29,456 bases of DNA from positions 45,001-74,456 of the forward strand of contig CAUYUJ010003924.1 in NCBI GenBank assembly GCA_963575745.1. Direction: 5' to 3'. This DNA is from Prorocentrum cordatum (taxonomy: Eukaryota > Sar > Dinophyceae > Prorocentrales > Prorocentraceae). The notes below the pieces were generated by a model, which saw nothing but the letters and a program-made list of their open reading frames with translations, was not told the DNA's origin and did not search any database. Shown here piece by piece: positions 1-9,379 of this stretch; within the stretch, counting starts at the first letter, position 1, and each line of letters begins with the position of its first letter. A program made the position numbers and the translations under genes.

Positions 1-45
1 CAACTCTCTGACGAAAAAATTGCGATAACCCAGATGTTTCCAAAA

Positions 46-160
46 CAAATTCGCGAGAATCCAGGCCTCCCGCGGAAAATCGCGAGAGATCAGGCCCCCT
101 GGAAAAAAATGTGAGAGTCCAGGCCTCCCCCAAAAAAATTGCGAGTCCAGGCTCCTGGAC
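46..160. repeat. Degenerate ~35-bp tandem repeats (TCCAGGCCTCC type)
   Basis: Four imperfect copies of a unit made of gcgag, tccaggcctccc and an A-run follow each other. The last copy contains a perfect 7-bp inverted repeat (gtccagg / cctggac, 145-151 and 154-160) with a 2-nt loop. No coding signal is seen. The units lead directly into the hairpin array, but whether the two are related is unclear. Confidence 0.6.
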
Positions 161-200
161 ATGATTCGCAAAAATCCTCTGCCCCGTGCAATGTCCTTGT

Positions 201-530
201 CCTTGGAGGCACCCCCCAGGCTACCTCGCCCCCACGAAACCCCCCCGGGCGATTCACGAGGGCTGTTCTCGCACAAAAACCCCCCCGGGCGATTCGTGCG
301 GGAACAAATGAGCAGCCGGCACCCCCCTGGGCGACCCGACTGCTCGGACCGACACCCCCCGGGCGAGTCGGTCCGTCCTGGAAACCCCCGGGCGATCCAG
401 AACCTGCCTGTGAGAAAAGCCCCGGCCAAGCTCCCCCTTGCGAGGGAACTTTGGCAGGAGCGATCCACGCGGGGGCGGCATTCCAACCCCCTGGGCGATG
501 GAATGCGGCGAATCCCCCCCCGGCCGATGC
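201..530. repeat. Array of short hairpins with constant loop and variable stems
   Basis: Up to nine consecutive units share a ~13-nt core close to accccccgggcga (cores near 211, 239, 278, 321, 354, 383, 431, 486 and 512). In most units the bases on either side are complementary, but each unit has a different stem. The clearest are cggaccgac/gtcggtccg (345-353 and 367-375, 9 of 9), gcattcca/tggaatgc (478-485 and 499-506, 8 of 8), gttctcgcac/gtgcgggaac (265-274 and 296-305, 9 of 10), gagcagccgg/ccgactgctc (310-319 and 336-345, 9 of 10) and ctgga/tccag (378-382 and 396-400). The units near 239, 431 and 512 are weak. Overlapping open frames here look like by-products of GC-rich sequence. Confidence 0.8.
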
Positions 531-540
531 TGAGGGGAGG

Positions 541-777
541 TGGACAGAGCAACTGGGTGCCGGCGGTAAACCGTCAACCGGGTTTTTGTTTCCGGTTTGC
601 GGTCTCGCGCGAAGGCCCTGGGTCAGGCCGGCGAGTCAGGCTACACGCCCTGAAAAAGGGTGGCACCACTCGAGTACCTCGCAGGCGGAAAGCGCAAGCC
701 GATATGCAGCCTCAAGCTCACAAACAGTCACAGTTGAACCCGCTGGCAAGCCAAACGCCTCCTCGCGGAGATCAACC
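541..777. other. Unassigned segment with a foldback-element-end fragment
   Basis: Positions 553-577 (actgggtgccggcggtaaac and onward) match 1938-1962 inside the right inverted repeat of the 1197-2012 element, so an old fragment of that element lies here. Only a degenerate right arm is visible (near 591-605). The rest holds nothing I recognise. Confidence 0.5.
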
Positions 778-1190
778 ACACGTGTCTGTACTTAACTCGA
801 GTTACAGCACAGCTACAGAGCTGATAATTACAGAAATCGATTGAAAATGATCATTTGAAATTGTCTGTCGCATCCAGAGCTCTGAAATCAGTCAGCTGCC
901 CGATCTAGAATAGCGAAACTATTTGTATTCTTCGAGTCGTCTTGAGAGGTGCTGTCGGTTTTCTTACTCAACTCGGGCTGTAGGGCGGCTACAGTGCTGC
1001 TGTTTTCAGAAATCGATTTCAAGACATGAGACGCGTCCGTCCGTCGAATCCGTCGCGTCCGTCCGTCTGTCCGTCGAATCCAGGAACTTGGTCTGTTGCC
1101 CGAACTAAATCCTCGAAACTTTTCGTATTGTTCGAGTCATCTGAGATGTGCGTCGGTTTTCTGAACTTAACTCGGGTTCTCTGCAATTGT
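778..1190 (-). repeat. ~178-bp satellite, left block, reverse orientation
   Basis: The anchor actcgRg near cttaactcgag recurs at 795, 971 and 1170 (spacing 176 and 199). Segments such as cagaaatcgattt and ttcgagtcgtcttgaga are the reverse complement of the units at 2066-3137. The longer last spacing is explained by a local ccgt/cgtccgt expansion at about 1029-1080. Confidence 0.75.
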
Positions 1191-1196
1191 TTTCCG

Positions 1197-2012
1197 ACAT
1201 TATATATTGTCAGGAAGCTCTACGAGTCTCCCGGCGGTAAGAAAGGTTGACGGTTTAGCGCAGGCGCCTGGTTTTGCTAAAATTTCAAAGATATTTGGCG
1301 AATCGTTGTAAGGAAACATAATTTTACGCCGAGCATTGGCATATAAACTTCGTTCCCTGAGCACCTGAGCAGCTCAGCTCCCTAGAGCCAGTTTTACTAT
1401 CGGAAAATTAGAAGCAACCAGCATGAAATTCATACGGAAAAAAATGAATTCGATTTTCTTCTAGAAATACCCCGAGAAGCTCCCTGCTTCGATCCTGAGC
1501 ACTCTCACGCGTGCAAGGAGCTCTACGAGGTTCCCGGCGGTGACCAGGTTGACGGTTCACCGCCGGCGGCAGTTGTTGCTGGAAGCTTAAGAGTGCCTCG
1601 TAGAGCTCTGATGGTAGAAGAGCTAGAGGAATCCGGCGACAGGGTGGAGCTAGTTGGCGAAATGTCGAAAAGGGACGCGATCATAGCTTCCGCGGCCTGG
1701 CTCAGCCGATTTTGCAGTTCTAACAATTCGTTTGGGCTGCTATTTGCGCAGAGCGAAGCTTGGCATTACAGAAGTTACCTCACAAATTCTTAGTTCATTC
1801 CGTCGAAAAATTCTCCCGAGCGAAGCCAGGGACCGACTTCACGTTAGCAGTCCAAAAATGTAATTTTCCAGTTCTGCAGAAAATACCATCAGAAGCTATC
1901 CGCTTGCACTTCTAGTTCTCTCAGGCGTCTGCTTGCACTGGGCGCCGGCGGTAAACCGTCAACCTGTCTTACCGCCGGGGGAATCGTAGAGCTTCCTGAC
2001 AGTATATAATGT
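1197..2012. mobile_element. Foldback/MITE-like element with ~75-bp inverted ends
   Basis: The left end (1197-1272, starting acattatatattgtcaggaa) and right end (1937-2012, ending ttcctgacagtatataatgt) are near-identical in inverted orientation. Each end contains the internal palindrome ggcggtaa...; the right one (1947-1954/1969-1976) is perfect. A second perfect hairpin, ggcggtga/tcaccgcc, lies inside at 1536-1564. No transposase frame is visible, so it would be non-autonomous. No clear target-site duplication was found because the flanks are satellite DNA. Simple inverted duplication within the satellite is an alternative. Confidence 0.7.
1598..1662 (+). repeat. 65-bp segment T, copy 1
   Basis: This 65-bp segment, starting tcgtagagctctgatggtag, is repeated on the same strand at 3415-3479 with two mismatches. 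It is preceded by cctcgtagagctc, which pairs with gagctctacgagg at 1519-1531. Confidence 0.85.
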
Positions 2013-2065
2013 GGGAAAAACTCCAGACAACGACTAGTTTTTCAGCCCAAGCAATTTCGGACCTC

Positions 2066-3137
2066 TCAAGATGACTCTAACAAAAAAACAAACAGTTTTG
2101 CAACACAGTTCGAATATCAAACCGAGTTCAGACCTCTGAATGTGATAGGCAGACGCGTCTGATGTCTGCGAATCGACTCATGTGATTACCAGCAGCCCCC
2201 CTGCAGCCCGAGTTAAATGCAGAAAACCGACAGCCTCTCAGAATGACTCGGATAATACAATAGTTTCGCGAACTAGTTCGCGCAGCAGGCCGAGTTCCGA
2301 GCTTTGGGTTGACGCACGCACGCGCCTGACGTGTCCGAATCGATTTCTGTAACCAGCAGCACTGTAGCCCTCTCCCAGCACGAGTTGAGTGCAGAAAATT
2401 GAGAGCACGTCTCAAGATGATTCGGAAAATACGAATAGTTTCGCGAACCTAGCTCGGGCAGCAGGCCGAGTTCAGAGCTCTCGATACAACAGACAAACGC
2501 GCCCGATAATTCCCAATCGATTTCTGTGACTATAGGCTCTGTAGCTGCCCTACAGCTCGAGTTAAGTACAGAAAACCGAGAGCGTTTGTCAAGATGACTC
2601 GAATAATACGAATAGGTTTGCGGACCTAGCTCGGCTAGCAGACCGAGTTCAGACCTATGGATTCAACAGGCGAACGCGCCTGATGATTCTGAGTGCGATA
2701 GGTGTGCTTACCAGCACTGTAGCTGCCCTACAGCTCGAGTTAAGTAGAAAATACCGACAACGCGTATCAAGTTGACTCGAATAATACGAATAGGTTTGCG
2801 GACCTAGCTCGGCTAGCAGACCGAGTTCAGACCTATGGATTCAACAGGCGAACGCGCCTGATGATTCTCAGTGCGATAGGTGTGCTTACCAGCACTGTAG
2901 CTGCCCTACAGCTCGAGTTAAGTAGAAAATACCGACAACGCGTATCAAGTTGACTCGAATAATACGAATAGGTTTGCGGACCTAGCTCGGCTAGCAGACC
3001 GAGTTCAGACCTATGGATTCAACAGGCGAACGCGCCTGATGATTCTGAGTGCGATAGCTGTGCTTACGAGCACTGTAGCTGCCCTACAGCTCGAGTTAAG
3101 TAGAAAATACCGACAACGCATATCAGGATGACTCGAA
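2066..3137 (+). repeat. ~178-bp satellite array, right block
   Basis: The anchor tcaaga/gtgactcg recurs at 2066, 2238, 2412, 2589, 2767, 2945 and about 3123, with spacings 172, 174, 177, 178, 178 and 178. The last three units (2589-3121) are nearly identical and the left ones are diverged, which suggests recent homogenisation at the right. Units carry gtagctgccctacagctcga and the inverted gcgaacgcgcctgatg area. No coding potential is seen. Confidence 0.9.
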
Positions 3138-3354
3138 ACAGCCGATCCCGCCGGGACGCTTTTTGGCAGTAAAAGGTACCCGATCGAGCTGAGATCAAGA
3201 TGGCGAGTGGGAATAAGATCGAATATCACGGGAAAAAATACTAGAGCTCTAACGAATGGTTGAATTTCGAGAACAAAATTTTCAACCGACCAAAAGTCAC
3301 CAAAAGGTCCGTCGAGATTTTTCTTGCCAACTAGCTCTCCAGCGCTCCGGAATT

Positions 3355-3690
3355 ACTCTTAAGCTTCCAGCAATAACTTGCTAGAGGGAAGCTCTACGAG
3401 TTACTTCTAGTGCGTCGTAGAGCTCTCATGGTAGAAGAGCTAGAGGAATTCGGCGACAGGGTGGAGCTAGTTGGCGAAACTGGCTTCGGCGGTGAACCGT
3501 CAACCTGGTCACCGCCGGGAACCTCGTAGAGCTCCTAGAACGCGTAAGAGTGCTCAGCATCAAAAAAAAGGGAGTGCTTCTGGAAGCATTTCTCGAAAAA
3601 GAGAAAACATGATTTTTTTCATGTCGACATAAAGTTGGTTCCGCCAAGTGTTTTCATAGTAAAAGTGCATCTAGAGAGCTCATATTAGGG
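3355..3690. mobile_element. Rearranged partial copy of the 1197-2012 element
   Basis: 3355-3382 is the reverse complement of about 1568-1592. 3415-3479 is segment T on the same strand as copy 1. 3488-3516 is the hairpin ggcggtga/tcaccgcc in reverse orientation to 1536-1564. 3517-3665 resembles the reverse complement of about 1390-1530. Segment T therefore lies in the opposite orientation relative to its neighbours compared with the first copy. No terminal inverted repeats are visible. Confidence 0.65.
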
Positions 3691-3831
3691 CGCAGAGGCC
3701 CTCATAGTCGTTTACAGGTGCGAAAAATCTGCTCTCAAAATAAATGGTCAAATATCTTTCAAATATTCGCAAAACCACCCAAAAGTTGCCACATTGTCTG
3801 CCTCGGCCCGGTGGGCCAACCACCCCGCGCC

Positions 3832-3870
3832 GGAATTCCTCTAGCTCATCGATGCCGAAGAGCTCTACGA
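3832..3870 (-). repeat. Third fragment of segment T
   Basis: ggaattcctctagctcatcg followed by gagctctacgagg is the reverse complement of a diverged T segment. It abuts the first 90-bp satellite unit at 3871. Confidence 0.5.
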
Positions 3871-4040
3871 GGTATAGAGGCCCCGCTGAGGGACCACCCT
3901 TTGCGCCCCCCAGTGGTGTCGAGAAAATGCCGCGCCTGTCACGCCCAGCGAGCGTGTCACGGATAGAGGCCCCCCTGAGGGACCACCGTCTGCGCACCCC
4001 CTATGGTGTCGAGGAAGTGCCACGCCTGCTCGCCTGCCGC
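3871..4040 (-). repeat. Two inverted units of the 90-bp satellite
   Basis: tatagaggcc (3873) and gatagaggcc (3962) lie about 90 bp apart. Both units are the reverse complement of the units at 4481-6210, matching through gagggaccacc, tggtgtcgag and gcgtgtcacgg. Confidence 0.85.
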
Positions 4041-4044
4041 ATGG

Positions 4045-4470
4045 CTTGCCGTGTGTGTGTATGATGCGTATGCGGCCATATCGGGACATATCTCACGTGT
4101 TGCCCAGTATGTCGTGCCGACGTCTTGGGTGTACGATGCAGTGAACATGCGTCTTGTATGTGCGAATGTGTGCATGTGTGCGGCTGTGTGCGAGTGTGTG
4201 AGCGAGAAGAAGGAGGTGGGGTGGGAACGCAGGTGTGACGCGGGTGCAGAGAAGGGGAGGTGAGTGAACGCGGGTGCGACGCGGGTGTACAGAAAATCAT
4301 AACCCCACGTAGAATGTGGGGAAAAAACGCGCACACACACACACAGCATACAGCACACCACAGCAGAGCACAACACAGAACACACACACACACACATATA
4401 CACTCATACACAAAAACACACACAATCACACACAGAACACACCGCACACGCAACATAACACAACAGGTGT
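4045..4470. repeat. (TG)n-rich tract, central hairpin, (CA)n-rich tract
   Basis: 4045-4210 is TG-rich and 4325-4470 is CA-rich. Between them lies the hairpin ccccac/gtgggg (4303-4308 and 4316-4321) with a 7-nt loop. Together with the oppositely oriented 90-bp units on each side this makes an imperfect palindrome. Open frames across the tract are simple-sequence artefacts. Confidence 0.7.
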
Positions 4471-4480
4471 GCAAAATATG

Positions 4481-6210
4481 TCCCTGAGCGCGGCCTCTAT
4501 CCGTGACACGCTCGCAGATCGTGGCAGGAGTGTCACTTTCTCGATACCACAAGGGGTGCGCAGAGGGTGGTCCCTCAGCGCGGCCTCTATCCGTGACACG
4601 CTCGCAAGTCGTGGCAAAAGTGACACTTTCCCGACACCGCAAAGGGTGCGCAAAAAGTGGTCCCGCAGCGCGGCTTCTATCCGTGACACGCTCGCAGATC
4701 GCGGCAGGAATGGCACTTTCTCGAGACCACAGGGGGTGCGCAAAGGGGGGTCCCTCAGCGCGGCTTCTATCCGTGACACGCTCGCAAATCGTGGCAAGAA
4801 TGGCACTTTCTCGACACCGCAAGAGGTGCGCAAAAGGTGCCACCTGAGCGCGACCTCTATCCGTGACACGCTCGCAGATCGTGGCAGGAGTGGCACTTGC
4901 TCGACGCCACAACGGGGCCGCAAAAGGTGGTCCCTCAGTGCGGCCTCTACCCGTGACACGCTCGCAGATCGTGGCAAGAATGGCACCTTCTCGACACCAC
5001 AAGGGGGGGGGGGGGCAGAAAATGGTCCTCCAGCGCGGCCTCTATCCGTGAGACGCTCGCAGATCCTGGCAGGAGTGGCACTTTCTCGACACCACAGGGG
5101 GTGCGCAGAAAGTGGCCCCCCCAGCGCGGCCTCTATCCGTGACACGCTTGCAGATCGTGGCAAGAATGACACATTCTCGACACTATAAAGGTGCGCATGG
5201 GGTGGTCCCTCCGCGCGGCCTCTATCCGTCACACGCTCGCAGATCGTGGCAGGAATGACACATTCTCGACACCGCAAAGGGTGCGCATAAGGTGGTCCCT
5301 CCGCGCGGCCTCTACCCGTGACACGCTCAGACCGTGGCAGGAATGGCACTTTCTCGACACCGCAAGGGGTGCGCAAAAAGTGGTCCCGCAGCGCGGCCTC
5401 TATCCGTGACGCGCTCGCAGATCGTGGCAGGAATGGCACTTTCTCGACACCACAAAGGGTGCGCAAAAAGTGGTCCCTCAGCGCGGCCTTTCTCCTTGAC
5501 GCGCTCGCAAATCGTTGCAAAATGGCACTTTCTCGACACCACAAGGGGTGCGCAGAAGGTGGTCCCTCCGCGCGGCCTCTATCCGTGACACGCTCGCAGA
5601 TCCTGGCAGGAATGGCACTTGCTCGACACCACATAGGGTGCGCAAAAGGTGGTCCCTCCGCGCGGCCTCTCCGTCACACGCTCGCAGATCGTGGCAGGAA
5701 TGGCACGTTCACGACATCATAAGGGGTGCGAAGAAGGTGGTCCCTCCGCGCGGCCTTTATCCGTGACGCGCTCGCAGATCGTGGCAGGAATGGCACTTGC
5801 TCGACACCACATAGGGTGCGCAAAAGGTGGTCCCTCAGCGCGGCCTCTATCCGTGACATGCTCGCAGCTCGTGGCAGGAGTGGCACTTTCTCGACACCAC
5901 AGGGGGTGCGCAGAGGCTGGTCCCTCAGCGCGGCCGCTATGCACGACGGTCGTCCAAGGCATAGCAGGAGTGGCACTTTCTCGGCGCCATAGGGGGTGCG
6001 CAGGGGGTGCTCCCTCACCGCGGCCGCTATGCACGACGGTCGTCCAGGCGTAGCAGGCGTGGCACCTTCTCGGCACCATAGAGGGTGCGCAGGGGGTGGT
6101 CCCTCACCGCGGCCGCTAAACACGACGGTCGTCCAGGACATAGCAGGCGTGGCACTTTCCCGACACCATAGAGGGTGCGCAGGGGGTGGTCCCTCACCGC
6201 GGCCGCTGGC
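4481..6210 (+). repeat. 90-bp satellite, about 19 units
   Basis: The anchor cggcctctat (or a variant) occurs 20 times from 4491 to 6200 with spacing 88-95 and a mean close to 90. A poly-G expansion near 5003-5016 makes one unit 95 bp. Because 90 is divisible by 3 and the unit lacks stops in several frames, long frames of 30-residue repeats run on both strands (for example 4426-5634 on minus). I do not call these genes: frames change after indels, both strands are equally open, and no domain is recognisable. Confidence 0.95.
5931..6210 (+). repeat. Variant 90-bp units with NotI-like core
   Basis: The last units replace cggcctctatccgtgacacg with cggccgctatgcacgacggt, while the second half (tggcactttctcgacacca) stays as in the main array. 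They look like hybrid units that spread locally at the right edge. Confidence 0.7.
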
Positions 6211-6421
6211 TGGCTCGAATCTGTCCTCGATGGAGGATAGAAGGCTAGGAAGAGGGAGGAGGTTCAAGCAATATGGCGTTGGATGACACATAGGGGAACA
6301 TTTACGACGAGGGCTCAGAACGCAGAATTGCGCATATATTATAAACTTAAGCAAAAACATAAGATATAAATTAAGTATGTCGGGTTCCTCGGTAGCGTAC
6401 TTTGTCATTGCTCGGCTGTCT
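6211..6421. other. AT-richer spacer between two satellites
   Basis: This 210-bp stretch includes an AT-rich section (about 6330-6380). No repeat, gene or RNA signal was found in it. Confidence 0.4.
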
Positions 6422-7345
6422 CTAACAAACTCCCACCACATCCTCGTTCCGAGAAGGCGCTTCCAATCATACGCCAAGCGATCAACCGCTTGCGCCCGCG
6501 AGCCAAGGGTCTCTCGCGTCTTGGGCATTCATCCTCAATGAACTTCCTCTAACTAACCCCATCACCTTCTCGTTCGGAGAAGGAGCTTCCCGTCATCCGC
6601 CGAGCGAGCTACATTTACAATCGCGAGCCAGGGGTCAATCGCGAATTCGTCATTAATTCCTTACTCGGCAAGCCTCTAACAAACTCCCATCACCTTCTCG
6701 TTCTGAGAAGGCGCTCCCCGTCATCCGTCAAGCGATCTACCTTTGCGACCTTGAGCCAACTGTCCCTAGCAAATGTGTTATTCACGAATTCCTCAGAAAG
6801 ATTGGCCTAACAAACTCCCATCACCTTCGCAGTCCGAGAGGGCACTTCCCGTCATCGGACGAGCGATCTACCTTTGCGACCCCGGGCCCGTTGTCCATCG
6901 CGAGCTTGTTCTTCATTAGTTCCGTAGAACGCTTGGCCGAACAAACTCCGACCACCGTCTCTTTCCGAAAAGGCGCTTCCCGGCATCCGCCAAGCGAAAA
7001 GCGTTTTGCGATCGCGAGCCCATTGTCTATCGCGTCTCTGTTCTTCAATAGTTAGTCGTAAGCATGGCCTAACAAACTCCCATCACCTTCTCGTTCCGAG
7101 AAGGCGTTTCCCGTCATCTGCCAACGAACGATAAAGTGCAGCCAGCCACCCGAGACAGGAAGATATTGATATATTTGTGGCAGTTACAACCAACACGTCC
7201 AGCTCGCTCCTCGTACCTCGAAGACGTTTCCGGTCATCCGCCAGCGAGCTTCGGGATGCGATCCGTATCCGCTGGTTGGAGAAAAAAGGGCCCAAAAACC
7301 AACGGTGCACGGCGGAGGCGCTTCCCGTCATCCGCCACCGTGCCT
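6422..7345 (+). repeat. ~131-bp satellite, about seven units
   Basis: The anchor ctaacaaactccc recurs at 6422, 6549, 6675, 6807, 6938 and 7069, with spacings 127, 126, 132, 131 and 131. Weaker half-units follow near 7190 and 7312. Each unit contains an inverted repeat; in the 7069 unit it is perfect (ccttctcg/cgagaagg, 7086-7104, 3-nt loop). tcccgtcatccgcc is conserved in most units. No coding signal. Confidence 0.85.
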
Positions 7346-7370
7346 GCACGACGTGGGTGTGTTATGATGT

Positions 7371-7594
7371 GCAGTCAGAAACCCTAATAAGGACGCGCGG
7401 TAAGGACGCAAGACCCTTGGAAGCCGAAGTTGGGATTCTTGGGGCGGCGGACGACGAAAACCCCAAGGACGCAAGGGTACCCTGACAAGCGGGCAAGCGA
7501 AAGAGGCCAAGGACGAGCCGCAAGAGCAAGGAAGAGCAAGGACGCAAGGGTACCCTGAGCAAAGTCGCGCGTCCTAATTAGGGTTTTTGACTGC
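7371..7594. mobile_element. MITE-like element with 29-bp inverted ends
   Basis: The left end gcagtcagaaaccctaataa (7371-7399 in full) and right end 7566-7594 match in inverted orientation at 27 of 29 positions. The interior holds two copies of ggacgcaagggtaccctga (near 7464 and 7539). There is no transposase and no convincing target-site duplication. A third aagggtaccct lies just outside at about 7818. Confidence 0.7.
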
Positions 7595-9005
7595 AAGGTG
7601 GTGCCCGATAAGGCTTCTGCAGGTCTTTGAAGGGCTCCCGCACCTCCAGTCGGCACCTCGCTGCGTGCATCGACCCCCGCCCCCTCCCAAGCCTCCTGGC
7701 CCGTGCCCTCTAGACACAGTCGGGTTTGGTTGGAGGGGGAACGCGAGAGGGCGCAATATCCCTCCAAGGGCCGCATCGCCACAGGCAATGAAAGCACGGG
7801 TCGCTGAATACAGAACACAAGGGTACCCTTGATTTGACAGAAGGGGGGGCCGCGGGCGCGACGCACCCGCAGACACTGCTTCAACCAAAATCGGCGTGCT
7901 TTCCAATGTGGCGGGTAGGCCCACACGGAGTGCCTTCTCAAATGACAACTCCGCGCGTGCGGCGGCCCGACTGGAACATCGGCGTGGGAAAACATCAGTG
8001 TGAACTCCAACAGGGGCGGACCCTCACTCTTGTCCGCAACCGCGGGCGTGAATCGATACAGCCTTGCGGGTCAGGGGGCTCCCATGGGTCCCCCTGGGCC
8101 CCAGGCCTGCAGAAGAAGTCCGTCGAGCCCGCGGGCACCCAGGGAGCTTCCCTCCGCCGAAACTTGAGACCGCCTGCTATTGGCTGCGCCCTTGGCCGCC
8201 GAAACATCAAACCGCCTGAGCCGCTGGTTGCGCCGATTTCTGCATGGTTGTGCCGATTTCTGTCCGTCGGGCGCCTGCGGCGGTGGCCATCGCCGTCGGC
8301 GTCCGCACAGGAGCCCGTGCTCCTTACCCGCGAGAACGCACGTGACTGGCCCAGCCCACCCCTCCCGTCCCCCTGGTCGCGTCACCATGCGCGCTGGTGT
8401 CGTCTGGGAAGTCGCCGCTCCCGGGCATTCCCAGAGAGTGCGGGCGCGAATCGCGGCGTGGCTGGTCCCCTCCCCGCCCCCCCCCGCCCCCTCCCGCCCC
8501 TCGGCGGCCAACCTGGGGGTGGGAACTGAGAAGGGGCGGGCCTTCTCAGCAGGCCAGGGAGTCCCCGGGCCTTCGGAGAAGTTGCCTAAACCTTCCCAGC
8601 AGGCGCAGAGCAGGAGGGCCTCTGAGAGGCCCCGCCGCCTTCTGAGAGGGCCCTCTCCTTCCCACTTCCCCAGCTCGCTCGCTGCCGAACCTCCCCTGGT
8701 CACGCCCGTTTTCGCCATGGGGGAAAGAAGCGGTCTCCAGGCGCCCGATCTGGTGTGGAGTGGGCGCGTGACCACGCAGCCTGCGTGCGCTGAGGAAATC
8801 TGCGGGGGGTGCGAGCCCGAGCCTTCCACCAAGCGGATTCCAGAACTCCACTCGCGGTCGCGGTACACCTCTCTGAAGCTTGAGGCAAAATGGCACTGCA
8901 CTTGCGCTGGCTCACCCTTGGCTCAGCGGCCCGTGAATGTGCATGCAGGCGCGGGGACGAGTCGGGACATCCCACAAGCTCCCTCAGAATCTGCTCAAAG
9001 CATGC
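7595..9005. other. GC-rich region, no gene recognised
   Basis: Several overlapping open frames exist on both strands (for example 8180-9010 plus and 8071-8901 minus). They are mutually antisense, rich in Pro, Arg, Gly and Ser, and show no domain I know. The 3' half contains short internal repeats (cttctcagcaggc, gagggcctctgagaggccc). An exon could hide here, but sequence alone does not support one. Confidence 0.4.
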
Positions 9006-9138
9006 CCTGACAATTATACAGGACAGTTTTTTTTATACATAGGATTTTGAATATATAGGATTTGTAATACATCATCAATGTATGGATAAATGTGTGCATG
9101 ACCTCATCTTTGTTTTTAATACTAAATCCCTGCAAGTG

Positions 9139-9170
9139 TAATACATGATCCGCACGCGGAGCATGTATTA
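9139..9170. other. Strong isolated hairpin
   Basis: taatacatgatccgc (9139-9153) and gcggagcatgtatta (9156-9170) pair at 14 of 15 positions with a 2-nt loop. It lies at the end of an AT-rich stretch (9006-9175) that stands out from GC-rich surroundings. No T-run follows on the plus strand, so an RNA terminator is not indicated. Confidence 0.7.
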
Positions 9171-9379
9171 AAAACGGCACTGTACCATGGACACCGCCGC
9201 CCTGGTCATTTGCTCGAGCTGCCGTCGGCCTTGGCGAGCTGTTGGGACTACAAGGGCATCCTCGACCGGGTGACACCCCGGCGTCAACGGATACCAGGTC
9301 AGATCCCAAGCGGCATGACGAAAGGTGGAGAGCGCGATATGCCGCACAAACACGGGGGACCGTGCGGGAGAGCATTCGC

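Noticed and set aside
1029-1080. CRISPR-like short repeats (ccgtccgtc)
   Set aside because: No regular spacers; this is a local microsatellite expansion inside a satellite unit.
4001-5634. Long minus-strand frames (333 and 402 codons) as genes
   Set aside because: They are 30-residue translations of a 90-bp satellite or of CA/TG microsatellite, equally open on the other strand, with no known domain.
6740-6765. Spliced-leader-like ttggctcaag on the minus strand
   Set aside because: Only the last 10 bases of the dinoflagellate spliced leader match, the upstream part is absent, and it is a variant of the 131-bp satellite unit.
8071-9010. Two antisense 276-codon frames
   Set aside because: No recognisable domain, GC-rich composition that suppresses stops, and no reason to prefer either strand.
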